Below are positions 24,158 to 32,618 of a DNA stretch of 42,015 nucleotides, piece by piece. The number at the start of each line of letters is the position of its first letter. Within the stretch, counting starts at the first letter, position 1. Origin of the DNA: Deltaproteobacteria bacterium (GTDB lineage Bacteria; Myxococcota_A; Polyangia; Nannocystales; Nannocystaceae); assembly GCA_022601155.1 (NCBI GenBank), contig JAHZJA010000434.1, positions 1 to 42,015 on the forward strand. Reading direction: 5' to 3'. Position numbers and translations under genes: made by a program. Below the pieces are notes generated by a model. The model saw only the letters and a list, made by a program, of their open reading frames with translations, was not told where the DNA came from and ran no database searches.

Positions 24158-25462
24158 ATGAGCCGCTTTACCCTCTCGCTTCTCGCCATGGGACTTGGGT
24201 GCGCACCTCGAGTCATCCAGGTCGACGATGACAGCGGAGGCGGCAGCTCTGGAGAGCCGACCACCACCGGCGGCGGCATGCCGCCGTCTCCACCTCAGAC
24301 CACGCTCACCGCGGGCGACGGAACCGCGTCGGACGGACCGGCTGACAGCGGTGATCTTCCCCCGGAGCCTTTGTGCTGGCAGTCGGTGCCGATGTTCGAG
24401 GCGCCGAGCAACGTACGGCCCCTGGTGCTCGACCAGGACAGCGACGGGAGGGAGGAGCTTTGGCTGATCTTCGACTCCGATGGTGGAGCTGGGCCGGAGC
24501 CGGGTGAGACGACGGTCTTCGCCATCGAGCAGAGCGGCACCACGACGGCGGAGATCGTGTTCGACGGCTTCGTGCTGCGGTTGGGCGACATCACCGGGGA
24601 CGGCCTCGCCGACATCGTGACCTTCACCTTCGCCGGCGGCCCACAGTTCGGCTTCTTGCCCGCCACGGGACCCGCGAGCTTCAGCCCCCGGATGGTCCCG
24701 CTGGAGGTCGAGCTATCACCGTTCGTCACCGGATTCTTCGATCTCACCGAAGACGGATTCGCCGACCTGCTGATCGGGGAGTCGAACACTGAGCTGGCGC
24801 TGTATGTGGGCGACGGGCAGGGCGGCATGGGGCTCAGCGGGAGCGTGGAGCTCCCGGAGCTCGACTTCGCCAACGTATCTCCGGTGGCCGACGCGCCTAC
24901 CCTCGCCGTGCTCACGACCGTCGTCGGCAACCCGGGCGCGGACTGCGTGAGGACGCGCAACCGCCTGCTCGAGGTCGAACGCGGTCTGCCCTCGCTGCGC
25001 TACGACGCATTGCCAGCCGAGGTCCCGTACGGCCCACTCATCGATGCTCGTGCGTTCGACGAGGAGACCGGGGCGATCTACCTCGAGTCCTGCAACCTGC
25101 GCTCCGTCGCTCACGAGCTCCGCGTGCTCCGCTGGTCACCCCGCGCTCCGGTCCTCGAAGAAATCTCGCGCATCAACGGCGGCCGCATGGCAGCGGTGGG
25201 TGATTTCGACGGCGACGGACTCACCGACCTACTCTCCTCCCCATTCCCCGATCGGCAGCTCGCCTTTGCTCCCGGCCTCGATCGTTGGACCTTCGCCGAG
25301 CCCACGCCGATCGAGGTCGGGTCGGGGGAGGTCTTCCGAGGCAGTGTTCGGGCGGTGGACTTCGACGGCGATGGGCGCGACGAGCTCGTGCGGGGCATCG
25401 TTCAGGAGCCCGGCGATCCGGCTGAGCTGTTGTTCGAGCGCGTGTTTCTCGGGCCGTGCTGA
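24158..25462 (+). CDS. Lipoprotein with FG-GAP/VCBS-type repeats
   Basis: The ATG at 24158 starts a lipoprotein signal (FTLSLLAMGLGC), giving 434 residues. A Gly/Thr/Pro-rich linker follows. At least five repeats carry the calcium-loop pattern D.(D/N)GD..(D/E)L: LDQDSDGREELWLI, LGDITGDGLADIVTF, FDLTEDGFADLLIG, VGDFDGDGLTDLLSS and VDFDGDGRDELV. They fit the integrin alpha-like FG-GAP/VCBS propeller, a binding fold stabilised by Ca2+. Probably surface-exposed; partner unknown. Confidence 0.9.
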   Translation: MSRFTLSLLAMGLGCAPRVIQVDDDSGGGSSGEPTTTGGGMPPSPPQTTLTAGDGTASDGPADSGDLPPEPLCWQSVPMFEAPSNVRPLVLDQDSDGREELWLIFDSDGGAGPEPGETTVFAIEQSGTTTAEIVFDGFVLRLGDITGDGLADIVTFTFAGGPQFGFLPATGPASFSPRMVPLEVELSPFVTGFFDLTEDGFADLLIGESNTELALYVGDGQGGMGLSGSVELPELDFANVSPVADAPTLAVLTTVVGNPGADCVRTRNRLLEVERGLPSLRYDALPAEVPYGPLIDARAFDEETGAIYLESCNLRSVAHELRVLRWSPRAPVLEEISRINGGRMAAVGDFDGDGLTDLLSSPFPDRQLAFAPGLDRWTFAEPTPIEVGSGEVFRGSVRAVDFDGDGRDELVRGIVQEPGDPAELLFERVFLGPC

Positions 25463-26056
25463 GCCCCGCCGCCGGGGGCCCGAAGCAATCGACGATGCGC
25501 GGCGTTGATGCCACTGGCACTCGGGCGCACCTGTGTCACCGAGGTTGCCGCATGGGTCCTCGGCCGCGACCCGAGAGTATGCGCGGTGGTGCGGCAGTGA
25601 CCATCACGAGGCCCGTCTCCCGACCGTTCGAGATTGGGCTCCCATTGGCCGCCAGCGTCGGGGTTCGAGCGGCGCTTCGATCCAGGGCCTCAATCGCGTT
25701 GCGTGCCGCCGAGGGTGCCAGGTGCATGCCGCATTGCGTCGTCTCGATGCTCTGACGGCCGGCGAGTGGTTCGGCCGTCGGCCGGGCAGGGGCTGGGCCG
25801 GACCAGGGATAGATCCTCCGCATCAGGCTCAGATAGAGGCCGCCGGCGACGAAGAAGCCAACGAACCATGCGTACGTGTAGATGTCATCGAACTCCCGGA
25901 TGGGGCGAGAGTTCTGGAACGGCGAGGAGCATGATCAGGCTACGCCTCCAGGGAGTGGCTCTTCCCGGCGAAGGTGATTGGGGACAGGCCGGGTTGCCGA
26001 CAACGAACGCCTCGAACGCACGGCAAGTGGGTCCAGGCGAAATTCACTGACGCGCA
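25463..26056. other. Region with permease stump
   Basis: Apart from the NCS1-like stump on the minus strand nothing is recognised. tgtgtcaccgaggttgccgc at about 25530 resembles a sequence at 26968. Confidence 0.4.
25536..25934 (-). pseudogene. Nucleobase:cation symporter (NCS1)-like C-terminal stump
   Basis: The minus-strand frame beginning after a stop at 25935 reads FDDIYTYAWFVGFFVAGGLY LSLMRRIYP. Y.YAWFVGF..A...Y..LM is the end of the last helix pair in NCS1 permeases for uracil, cytosine or allantoin. The preceding frame ends in LIMLLAV, possibly the previous helix with a frameshift. After the match the frame continues for about 75 residues without homology. I take it as a truncated relic. 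Confidence 0.5.
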
Positions 26057-26917
26057 CTAAGGGCACGCGATGTCGAACGCCAACGGGAGCCCCTGCGGGC
26101 TGGTGTCGGTCACCCGCATCGCGCCGATGGTCGAGCCCGCCAAGGGTACTCCCAGGGCAGTCCCGTCGAGCGTGCCGCACAGCGTGTCGACGTCGAGGAT
26201 CTGCAGGTCCATTTCGATGGCGTGCCCCTCGGCGTCGAACTCGATGATGGGGTTGGTCGCTTCGGCAACGAACATGGGATCTATCGCGAGCGAGAACGTG
26301 CCGTCTAGGGCCACGGGGACGTCTTGGAATATCAGCGAGGGGGGGTACGGCTCTCGTGGGAAGTCCGTGCTGCCCATCTCCAAGGTTAGCGGCAGCAGCT
26401 CGACGTCGAGCATGCCGCCCGTGATTCCCGGCATGAAGTCGAACGTTGCGATGTACTGCAGCGGCAGGCTCGGATCGGCGGAGAGGGCGATCGCCAGCAG
26501 GAACTGCCCGGAGACATCCTGCGGCAGTGAAGCACCGGTGTCGCCGCGGCTCGGATCACCGCTGCTGCTGCCGTCTCCGCCCGTCGAGTCACTGGTGGTC
26601 GAGTCTCCGCCCGTCGGGTCACCGGTCATCGTGTCGATCGGCGGTCCACCCGTGGTGTCCGAGGGCGGGGCCGCGGTCGTCTCGGTGGCGGGGACAGAGG
26701 TGTCGTCCTCGGCGCAGCTGGGCTCACAGCCACCCGTACCGGTCTCGTTGCCGCCGGTTGTCTCGTTGCCCGGCGTACCACCCTCGTCGCTGGTGGAAGC
26801 CCCAGCCAAGGGCAGGACCCCACTAATGTTGAAGCAGCCGCTCATCATCAGGACGACCGCCACGAAGTGACCCACAGGTCGTAGTCGAGCGGCGCCGCCA
26901 TTGATCTCGAAGTTCAT
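26057..26917 (-). CDS. Putative lipoprotein with Thr/Gly-rich linker
   Basis: The ATG at 26917 has GAGGAGGA about 8 nt upstream; 286 residues. The signal ends in a lipobox (VVLMMSGC). A linker of about 110 residues rich in Gly, Thr, Ser and Asp follows, with repeats such as TTGGPP and DSTGGD. The C-terminal 150 residues look like a beta-rich domain (FLLAIALSADPSLPLQYIAT, VPVALDGTFSLAIDP, DTLCGTLDGTALGVPLAGST). Similar lipoproteins are frequent in this group; function unknown. Confidence 0.8.
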   Translation of the reverse strand: MNFEINGGAARLRPVGHFVAVVLMMSGCFNISGVLPLAGASTSDEGGTPGNETTGGNETGTGGCEPSCAEDDTSVPATETTAAPPSDTTGGPPIDTMTGDPTGGDSTTSDSTGGDGSSSGDPSRGDTGASLPQDVSGQFLLAIALSADPSLPLQYIATFDFMPGITGGMLDVELLPLTLEMGSTDFPREPYPPSLIFQDVPVALDGTFSLAIDPMFVAEATNPIIEFDAEGHAIEMDLQILDVDTLCGTLDGTALGVPLAGSTIGAMRVTDTSPQGLPLAFDIACP

Positions 26918-27394
26918 CGTCGATTCCTCCTCGGCACCCGGCGCGCGAAAATACACAGGACCACACTTGTGTCACCGAGTTGCCCGTTTGCAGGTCCAGT
27001 GCCACGGACGGCCTGGCTGGATTGCGCCGATCTTCGTGCACGACCCAATGTGCGGACATGCTCAACGGCGCGGCGACTCCGATCGTCGACGCTGGCCTCT
27101 TGTGGGCCGGGTCGCGGTTGGGTGCGCTGCGACGGCTTTGGCGAGTCCGGAGCGAGGTACTCGCTCGACGTCTTTGTTGGGACTTTGCCCTTCCAAGGGT
27201 GGCGAGATGGCCGAGTACCGACGATCTACGCGCTGACCCTCGGTAAAAGATGCCCGGGCTCACTCGAAACCACAGCAGGCAGCGATCCCGAACGCAGGAA
27301 GACTCACCATGATTTTTCAGTAACGGAACTATCGGACAAGACGCCGGAGACCATCCGCGTCCGCGGCTCCCAGCTTGCCCCTCAATTGCACAGT
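26918..27394. other. Intergenic stretch of about 480 nt
   Basis: No convincing gene. It carries the upstream region of the lipoprotein at 26917, including tgtgtcaccgagttgcccg at 26970. Confidence 0.4.
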
Positions 27395-27970
27395 CTACCG
27401 AGGCGAAAGTATGAACGGGTAGCGCACCTTCGCTGTCTCGCCGCCGGAAGGCTTGGGGTATTTCCAGCGCTTCACCGCCTCGGCGGCGCAGCGGCCGACC
27501 TCCTCGTCGGAGAGATCGGACGACGCAAGGGTCGAAGCGGAAACTTGGCCGCGGCTGTCGATCGCGAAGTCGATGGTGACCGTCCCCGCGAGGGAGCTAT
27601 CGGCCTTCAGTCCCACCCCATAGCAGTAGCGGATCTCGTTGATGTGGGCGTTCGTAATCCTCCGGATGATGTCCCCGTCCAACGGGCCCTCGACCTCGGC
27701 CGGGCCGAGCCGAACGTGGGGCACGGGGTCATCGCGATCGCCGGATCCTGCATCGCTGCCATCGCTGCCATCGTCGATGGTTGCGAGGCCGGAGGAGGGG
27801 CGCTCGGTGGATCCCGCATCGTCAGAGACCGCGACGTCGGTGGGGGCGTTGGAGGACGAACCCATCGGCTCGGGAGAAACGCTGGCGTCGGAGGAGCTCT
27901 TGCAGCCAATGACCAGGAGCAGGCACCACCCGATGTTGGCTCGCTTCATGAAGATGTCGGCTCGCTTCAT
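27395..27970 (-). CDS. Lipoprotein with AgmX/PglI-type C-terminal domain
   Basis: From the ATG at 27970 there are 191 residues. A second ATG 21 nt downstream repeats the sequence (MKRADIF-MKRANIGW), so the start is ambiguous. The signal is WCLLLVIGC. The linker (to about 80) is Asp/Ser-rich. The last 90 residues (IIRRITNAHINEIRYCYGVG, GTVTIDFAIDSRGQV, CAAEAVKRWKYPKP) form the TonB-C-like domain known as AgmX/PglI C-terminal in myxobacteria, where it occurs in proteins of gliding and envelope systems. A periplasmic or outer-membrane scaffold role is an inference. Confidence 0.88.
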   Translation of the reverse strand: MKRADIFMKRANIGWCLLLVIGCKSSSDASVSPEPMGSSSNAPTDVAVSDDAGSTERPSSGLATIDDGSDGSDAGSGDRDDPVPHVRLGPAEVEGPLDGDIIRRITNAHINEIRYCYGVGLKADSSLAGTVTIDFAIDSRGQVSASTLASSDLSDEEVGRCAAEAVKRWKYPKPSGGETAKVRYPFILSPR

Positions 27971-28046
27971 GAAGGTGAGGGTAGGCGATCCTGGCCGTGA
28001 ACTCGAAGTGGCGCAACGGTGGCCGCGTGGGACATTCGACCGACGC

Positions 28047-29402
28047 CTACCCGAGTCGGCTGATGATTGCGTTCGCCAGCTCGAGGATCGGCTCCTCATA
28101 GCTCTCGTCGCAAATCGAGCTCACGTTCGCCCACCCCTGGCCGTCCACCCACTCGGCGAGCTCCCGCATCCGCACGGGAGGCACGGCGTCCCCGTTGGCC
28201 GAGGTGCAGCCAGGACCGATCCCAAAGGCAGTCTGGAACTCGGCGTCACCGAGTGCGTCTTGGTACACGACGCTGCCGTCCGACTGCGCCCCCACGATGA
28301 GGGCCAGCATGGCGCCGTCGATCTCGGCCAGCCGCTCCAGGTAGCGGGACAAAGGATGGAGCACCGCACGGGTCTGGGGAGCGTCGTCGACCACGTCACC
28401 GTTGGCATCGAGGTCGATGGAGTAGCACTGGTCGTAGACCCCCGAGCCGCTGCAACTGACCCCGGCATTCCAACACACCGCGGACGTGGGCTCGGGAGCC
28501 GTATCGTCGCTCCAGAACACGCGAGCGCCCCCGGGCGAGAAGATGGTGTGCCAGGCGGGGTTGGCCGAGCAGTCGGCCTCGTCGGTGGCGATGAGCACCA
28601 CCAGCTGGGCCCCCGGAGGCAGGAAACCGGCGTTGTGACCCGTGGGCGAGTCGACGCGTAGGAGCGCCTGTTCCACGGCCTCCAGCTGGCCCTCGAACCC
28701 ACACCCATCGATACCCTGCGGGACGATGCAGCCCAGAGCGTCGGTCATGGCCAGGCCCGGGGGAAGGTTGGTCGCCCCGCCGATGTTCTGTAGCCACGGC
28801 CGTGATGCAACGTCCTGGCTCCCGACGATGGAGGTTGGCGTGGTCTCGATGACGTCGACGCCTTCCGGACACACAGCCGCGCACGCATCCTCGAAGGCCT
28901 CGACGGGGGGATCGGCATCGAACACGAACCGCTCCGGCCGCGAACGGCACGAGCTGAGCACGAAGCGGCCGACCTCTGGGGTCGTGTCGGTGCACCGAAT
29001 GTTGTCGATGTCGCTGGTGGTCACCCCGATGCGCCAATCGACTCCGGCGCCGGTGAGCGACTCGGCGAGCACGCCGATGGCCCGGCTGAGCGGGGCCTGC
29101 TCGGCGTCCATCGAGCCGGAATTGTCGACGACCACCAGAATGCTCACCGACGGGTTCGAGGGCTCGTCTCCTCCGCCGGGGTTGCCCATGTCGTCGTGAT
29201 CGGTGTCGCCGCTGGGCGTGGCATCGGGGTCGACGCACAGGTCGGACAGGCACACGAGCGGGGCGGGGCACCGGGAGTCGATGCACGCTCCGGTCTCCTG
29301 GCCCGGGGCCGCACCGGGCCCAGAGGTCGGTCCGCAACCCAGGGCGCTGACCAGCCCCACAACGACCACCCAATTGTGGGCAGATGGCAGTCGATACGGC
29401 AT
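28047..29402 (-). CDS. VWA-domain lipoprotein
   Basis: The start at 29402 has AAGGAGACC 6 nt upstream; 451 residues. Lipobox VSALGC. A short Cys module (CIDSRCPAPLVCLSDLCVDP) is followed by an Asp/Gly/Ser linker and a von Willebrand A domain from about 100, with the metal-binding motif DNSGSM. Many Cys pairs occur in the second half. VWA domains bind proteins through a metal ion. Its 5' neighbour ends 11 nt upstream and encodes a protein with a similar Cys module, so they form an operon. Confidence 0.9.
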   Translation of the reverse strand: MPYRLPSAHNWVVVVGLVSALGCGPTSGPGAAPGQETGACIDSRCPAPLVCLSDLCVDPDATPSGDTDHDDMGNPGGGDEPSNPSVSILVVVDNSGSMDAEQAPLSRAIGVLAESLTGAGVDWRIGVTTSDIDNIRCTDTTPEVGRFVLSSCRSRPERFVFDADPPVEAFEDACAAVCPEGVDVIETTPTSIVGSQDVASRPWLQNIGGATNLPPGLAMTDALGCIVPQGIDGCGFEGQLEAVEQALLRVDSPTGHNAGFLPPGAQLVVLIATDEADCSANPAWHTIFSPGGARVFWSDDTAPEPTSAVCWNAGVSCSGSGVYDQCYSIDLDANGDVVDDAPQTRAVLHPLSRYLERLAEIDGAMLALIVGAQSDGSVVYQDALGDAEFQTAFGIGPGCTSANGDAVPPVRMRELAEWVDGQGWANVSSICDESYEEPILELANAIISRLG

Positions 29403-29413
29403 GTCGGTCTCCT

Positions 29414-29908
29414 TCAGTCGCAGATGGCCAGCTCGGCGCACTCGAGCCACCCCGACGTGTCGGGCACACTATCGATGCAGGCGAACGTCTCGCGTGCGCA
29501 ATCGAAGTAGTCCGTAATGTCGCAGGGTAGATCTGCGTACAGGCTACAGTTGATCGCGTTCGAAACGTCGGTGCTGCCGCAGACGAGCTCGTCGGCGAGA
29601 GCCTGGCATGCGGCGACGTTGTCGGGCGAATCACCGGGGCCGTCGTCGGGCTGTGCTCCGTCCGCGGGGTTGGCCGTGGCCGCCTCGTCTCCGGGCTCCC
29701 AGTCGGGATCGACGCAGTAGTTGGACAGACAGCTCAGACCGGCGAGGCAGGTGCCAGCGACACACTCGCAGCGTTCGTGACCGGGTGAGCAGGACCGGTC
29801 GTCATCGGCGCATGACAGCCCGAGCGGTAGCCCGCCAAGCGCTACTGCGAATAGCCACGAAGACCATACTGAAGGCCGCTTGGCCCGTTGCTCGTATCGA
29901 CGATGCAT
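29414..29908 (-). CDS. Cys-rich lipoprotein, operon partner of the VWA lipoprotein
   Basis: Encodes 164 residues. The signal peptide (WLFAVALGGLPLGLSC) ends in a lipobox. CVAGTCLAGLSCLSNYCVDP (about 50-69) matches the Cys module of the downstream VWA protein. After an Asp/Pro/Gly linker there is a domain of about 70 residues with six Cys. Its stop lies 11 nt before the VWA start. The two probably act at the same place on the cell surface; function unknown. Confidence 0.82.
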   Translation of the reverse strand: MHRRYEQRAKRPSVWSSWLFAVALGGLPLGLSCADDDRSCSPGHERCECVAGTCLAGLSCLSNYCVDPDWEPGDEAATANPADGAQPDDGPGDSPDNVAACQALADELVCGSTDVSNAINCSLYADLPCDITDYFDCARETFACIDSVPDTSGWLECAELAICD

Positions 29909-30219
29909 GACTCAGCTCCAGTGAGGTGGGCTAGCATCCTTGCCGTACTACGTCATGGAGCTGTCGGGACAGTCGGCGAAAATTGTAACGACCTTCGGCA
30001 CAAGCGGCTTCGGGGTCGGCAGTCCCCGAGCCGGTTTCATCGTCGTCTCGACCGAGGCCGCTGGAGTCCGGCTGCCGCCGTGCTCAGCGGCCTGTCGCTC
30101 GTGGGAGCGTCCGGGTCGCCGGCTCGGACGACCGGGTCGTAGCCCTGCCTTGCGAGTGCGTCGACACCCGTTGTGCCGAGGGACCGAGATGGCCCCCGGG
30201 CGAAGCACGACGCGTCGTC
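29909..30219. other. Intergenic stretch
   Basis: Upstream region of the two-gene lipoprotein operon. Nothing else recognised. Confidence 0.4.
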
Positions 30220-31697
30220 TCAATCTCCGATCGCGACCACGTCGCCGCCGAACTGCGGCAGGACGATGCGCGACTGGCCCTGTGGCGTGACGACGATGGG
30301 CAGCTGCGCCGCGCTCCAGTCGCGAAATCCCGCTCCGAATATCACGCTGAAGCGCAGCGCGGGTGTCTCGGAAAGCACGATGCTGGTCAGGCGTTGGATC
30401 GTCAGCTCCGGCCCCCCCTGGGTGAAGGTGAGCACCGGGATTCCATCTTCATCGGCGCTCATGGTCATGGCCGAAGCGATGTTGGCGTCGGGATGTCCGG
30501 ACAAGATGCCCACGTCGACGATCGTCTCCGCCCCGTCCGCGGCGGCGAAGTGACGAAGCAAAGTCTCTTGCACACCGAACACCCACACGCCGCCCCGCGG
30601 GTCGGCCACGGCCGAGGCCGCCGAGGCGGTGGGGATCGGCCGCGTCCAGCGCTCGGTGCCATCCTCGATCGACAGCGCGAAGAAGTGCGGGTCGTTCGCG
30701 GCACAGTCCGCCTCCTGCTCGGTGCACGGCTCGGGTCGATCGCCGTCGAAGATGACCGCCCCGTCCGTGACCACGGGCGTCGCCCCCGAGCGCGAGCCGA
30801 AGCGATAGCTCCACTGCTCCACGAATGGCTCGCCAGACTCCGAAGGCACCTGCAGGGCGAACAACTTGGCGTGCCGCAGCGGGTCCGCGGAACCGTCTTC
30901 GAGCACGAACTCGGTCGAGACGAACACGGTGTCGCCCAACACTGCCGGCGAGTTGCGCGTGACGAGGTGCCGACACGGCCCGCTTCGACGACATTCAATA
31001 TCAATGTGCCGAGCACCTCGCCCGTGGATGAATCGTACGCGGCAACGACTCCGTCGTTGGTGCCGAGCACGATGACTCCGTCGTCGGTGAGTCCGGGGCT
31101 GATCGGCAGTCCGCCCGTCTGCGGCGTACTCCAGACCGTGTGTCCGGCATCATCGAAGCGAATGAGCGCGTTGTTGTCTACGGCGATCACCCCGCCCTGG
31201 GCGTCGATCATGGGTGCCGATGCGAACGCGGTCTTGTTCAGGCGGTCGAGGCCGGTGTCCGCATCGACCGAGGTCCACAACACCGTGCCCTGGCCGTCGT
31301 AGACCTTGAGATAGGGGCCAGGCTGCAGGTTGCCACCGAAGCTGCAAGCCACGCGCTCGCCGTTGGACACGCAGCCGAGGGCGAAATTGGAGCCGGCCGC
31401 CTCGGTGTCCTTCCAGACCACGGCGCTGTCGGGAGACGGGGCCGGCATCAGCGATTGATCGCTCATCTGCGGGTCGCAGTGGGCCATCGAGCATCCCTGG
31501 GGCGCGGGGACGAACCGGGCTGGCTCGTCGGACGGCTGCTCTGCGTCGTCGTCGGAAAGACCTGCGCCTAAGTCCTCGACCTGGGGATCGGACTCTCCGA
31601 GCGCGGGGGAGGAAGTGTCGCACCCGGTGGCGACGATGAGGGCCAGCACGGGGAGGAGCAGGGTGCTGTTTCGAGCGAGCATGAAGTCGTTTCCCAT
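30220..31697 (-). pseudogene. PQQ-like beta-propeller lipoprotein, frameshifted
   Basis: The ATG at 31697 opens a lipoprotein (LLLPVLALIVATGC) followed by a linker and propeller blades (GPYLKVYDGQGTVLWTS, GHTVWSTPQTGGLPISPG, TNDGVVAAYDSSTGEVLG). After VVEAGR near 30980 the homologous sequence continues in another frame (HLVTRNSPAVLGDTVFVS) and reaches the end at 30220 (FALSIEDGTERWTRPI, VVTPQGQSRIVLPQFGG). A single indel in cgggccgtgtcggcacc explains it. The whole would be about 490 residues. PQQ-like propellers without the cofactor act as binding scaffolds. Whether the shift is real or a sequencing error cannot be told. Confidence 0.8.
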
Positions 31698-31913
31698 GAC
31701 TCGAACGTAGGGTTGGCGGGTTCCGATGTCCGTGGTGACTCGGTTGTGATCCGTTGCGAGATGTTGCGCGCCCGTGGCGAGTCCGCGCCGTGGTCTCGCT
31801 CGGGTCGCAGGTCGCCCCTCGAACGAACCGCAGCGAGCGACGCTCGTTTTGTAGCGAACCGTAGATCCGGGCACACACCGCCGCAGGACGTGCTACTGAC
31901 CTATCTCGGTACG
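31698..31913. promoter_or_regulatory. Divergent promoter region of propeller lipoprotein and two-component system
   Basis: 216 nt separate the two start codons. The response regulator may act here, but no operator is identified. Confidence 0.35.
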
Positions 31914-32618
31914 ATGTCGAACGAGACGGCACGCCTTCTCATCGTCGAAGACGACGACCAGCTCGCGACCCTCCTGCTCGAGTATCTGGGCCAGCACGGG
32001 TTCGCGCTGTCGCGGATCTCGGCCGGTGACCACGCGGCCGAGACGATCCTCGCGTCGAACCCGGACCTGGTCGTGCTGGACCTGATGCTGCCGGGCAGCA
32101 ACGGCCTCGACGTATGCCGAGAGGTTCGCGATCGCTACAAAGGAGCCATCTTGATGCTCACCGCGAGCCAGAGCGAGGTCGACCACGTGGCTGGCCTCGA
32201 GCTCGGTGCGGACGATTTCGTGACCAAGCCGATCGAGCCCCGGGTGCTGTTGGCCCGGATCCGCGCCCAGCTCCGCAAGCTGGGCGCTACGCGAGCATGG
32301 GACGCCGCCAACGACGGGCTCCTGACCGTCGGTGCGCTGCACGTCGACGCGAAATCGCGCGACGTGAGCGTGAACAGCCAGCCGGTGTCGCTGACGACCA
32401 TGGAGTTCGACGTGTTGCTGATGCTCGCCCGTGAGGCGGGCACCGTCGTGACGCGAGACGAACTCTACCTCAAGATCGCGGGCGCCGAGTACGACGGAGT
32501 CGACCGCGGCATGGACGTTCACGTCAGCCGCCTTCGTCGCAAACTCCAGCGCTCGGGCTTCGACCCCTCGCGCCTCAAGTCGGTGCGCGGCATGGGGTAC
32601 CTCCTGGCTTCGCGATGA
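31914..32618 (+). CDS. OmpR-family response regulator (RstA-like)
   Basis: Encodes 234 residues. The receiver domain (about 5-118) has the acidic pair EDDD at 12-15, the phosphoacceptor Asp56 in VVLDLMLP, and FVTKPI. The C-terminal winged helix (about 135-232) has SLTTMEFDVLLMLAREAG and DVHVSRLRRKLQ, then RSVRGMGYLL-like ending. It controls transcription when phosphorylated by the kinase encoded directly downstream, whose ATG overlaps its stop (ATGA). The RstA subgroup is suggested by general form only. Confidence 0.95.
   Translation: MSNETARLLIVEDDDQLATLLLEYLGQHGFALSRISAGDHAAETILASNPDLVVLDLMLPGSNGLDVCREVRDRYKGAILMLTASQSEVDHVAGLELGADDFVTKPIEPRVLLARIRAQLRKLGATRAWDAANDGLLTVGALHVDAKSRDVSVNSQPVSLTTMEFDVLLMLAREAGTVVTRDELYLKIAGAEYDGVDRGMDVHVSRLRRKLQRSGFDPSRLKSVRGMGYLLASR

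Noticed and set aside
26969-28000. A 343-codon plus-strand open frame
   Set aside because: Its second half is opposite the AgmX/PglI-type gene and the first half has no coding features or ribosome binding site.
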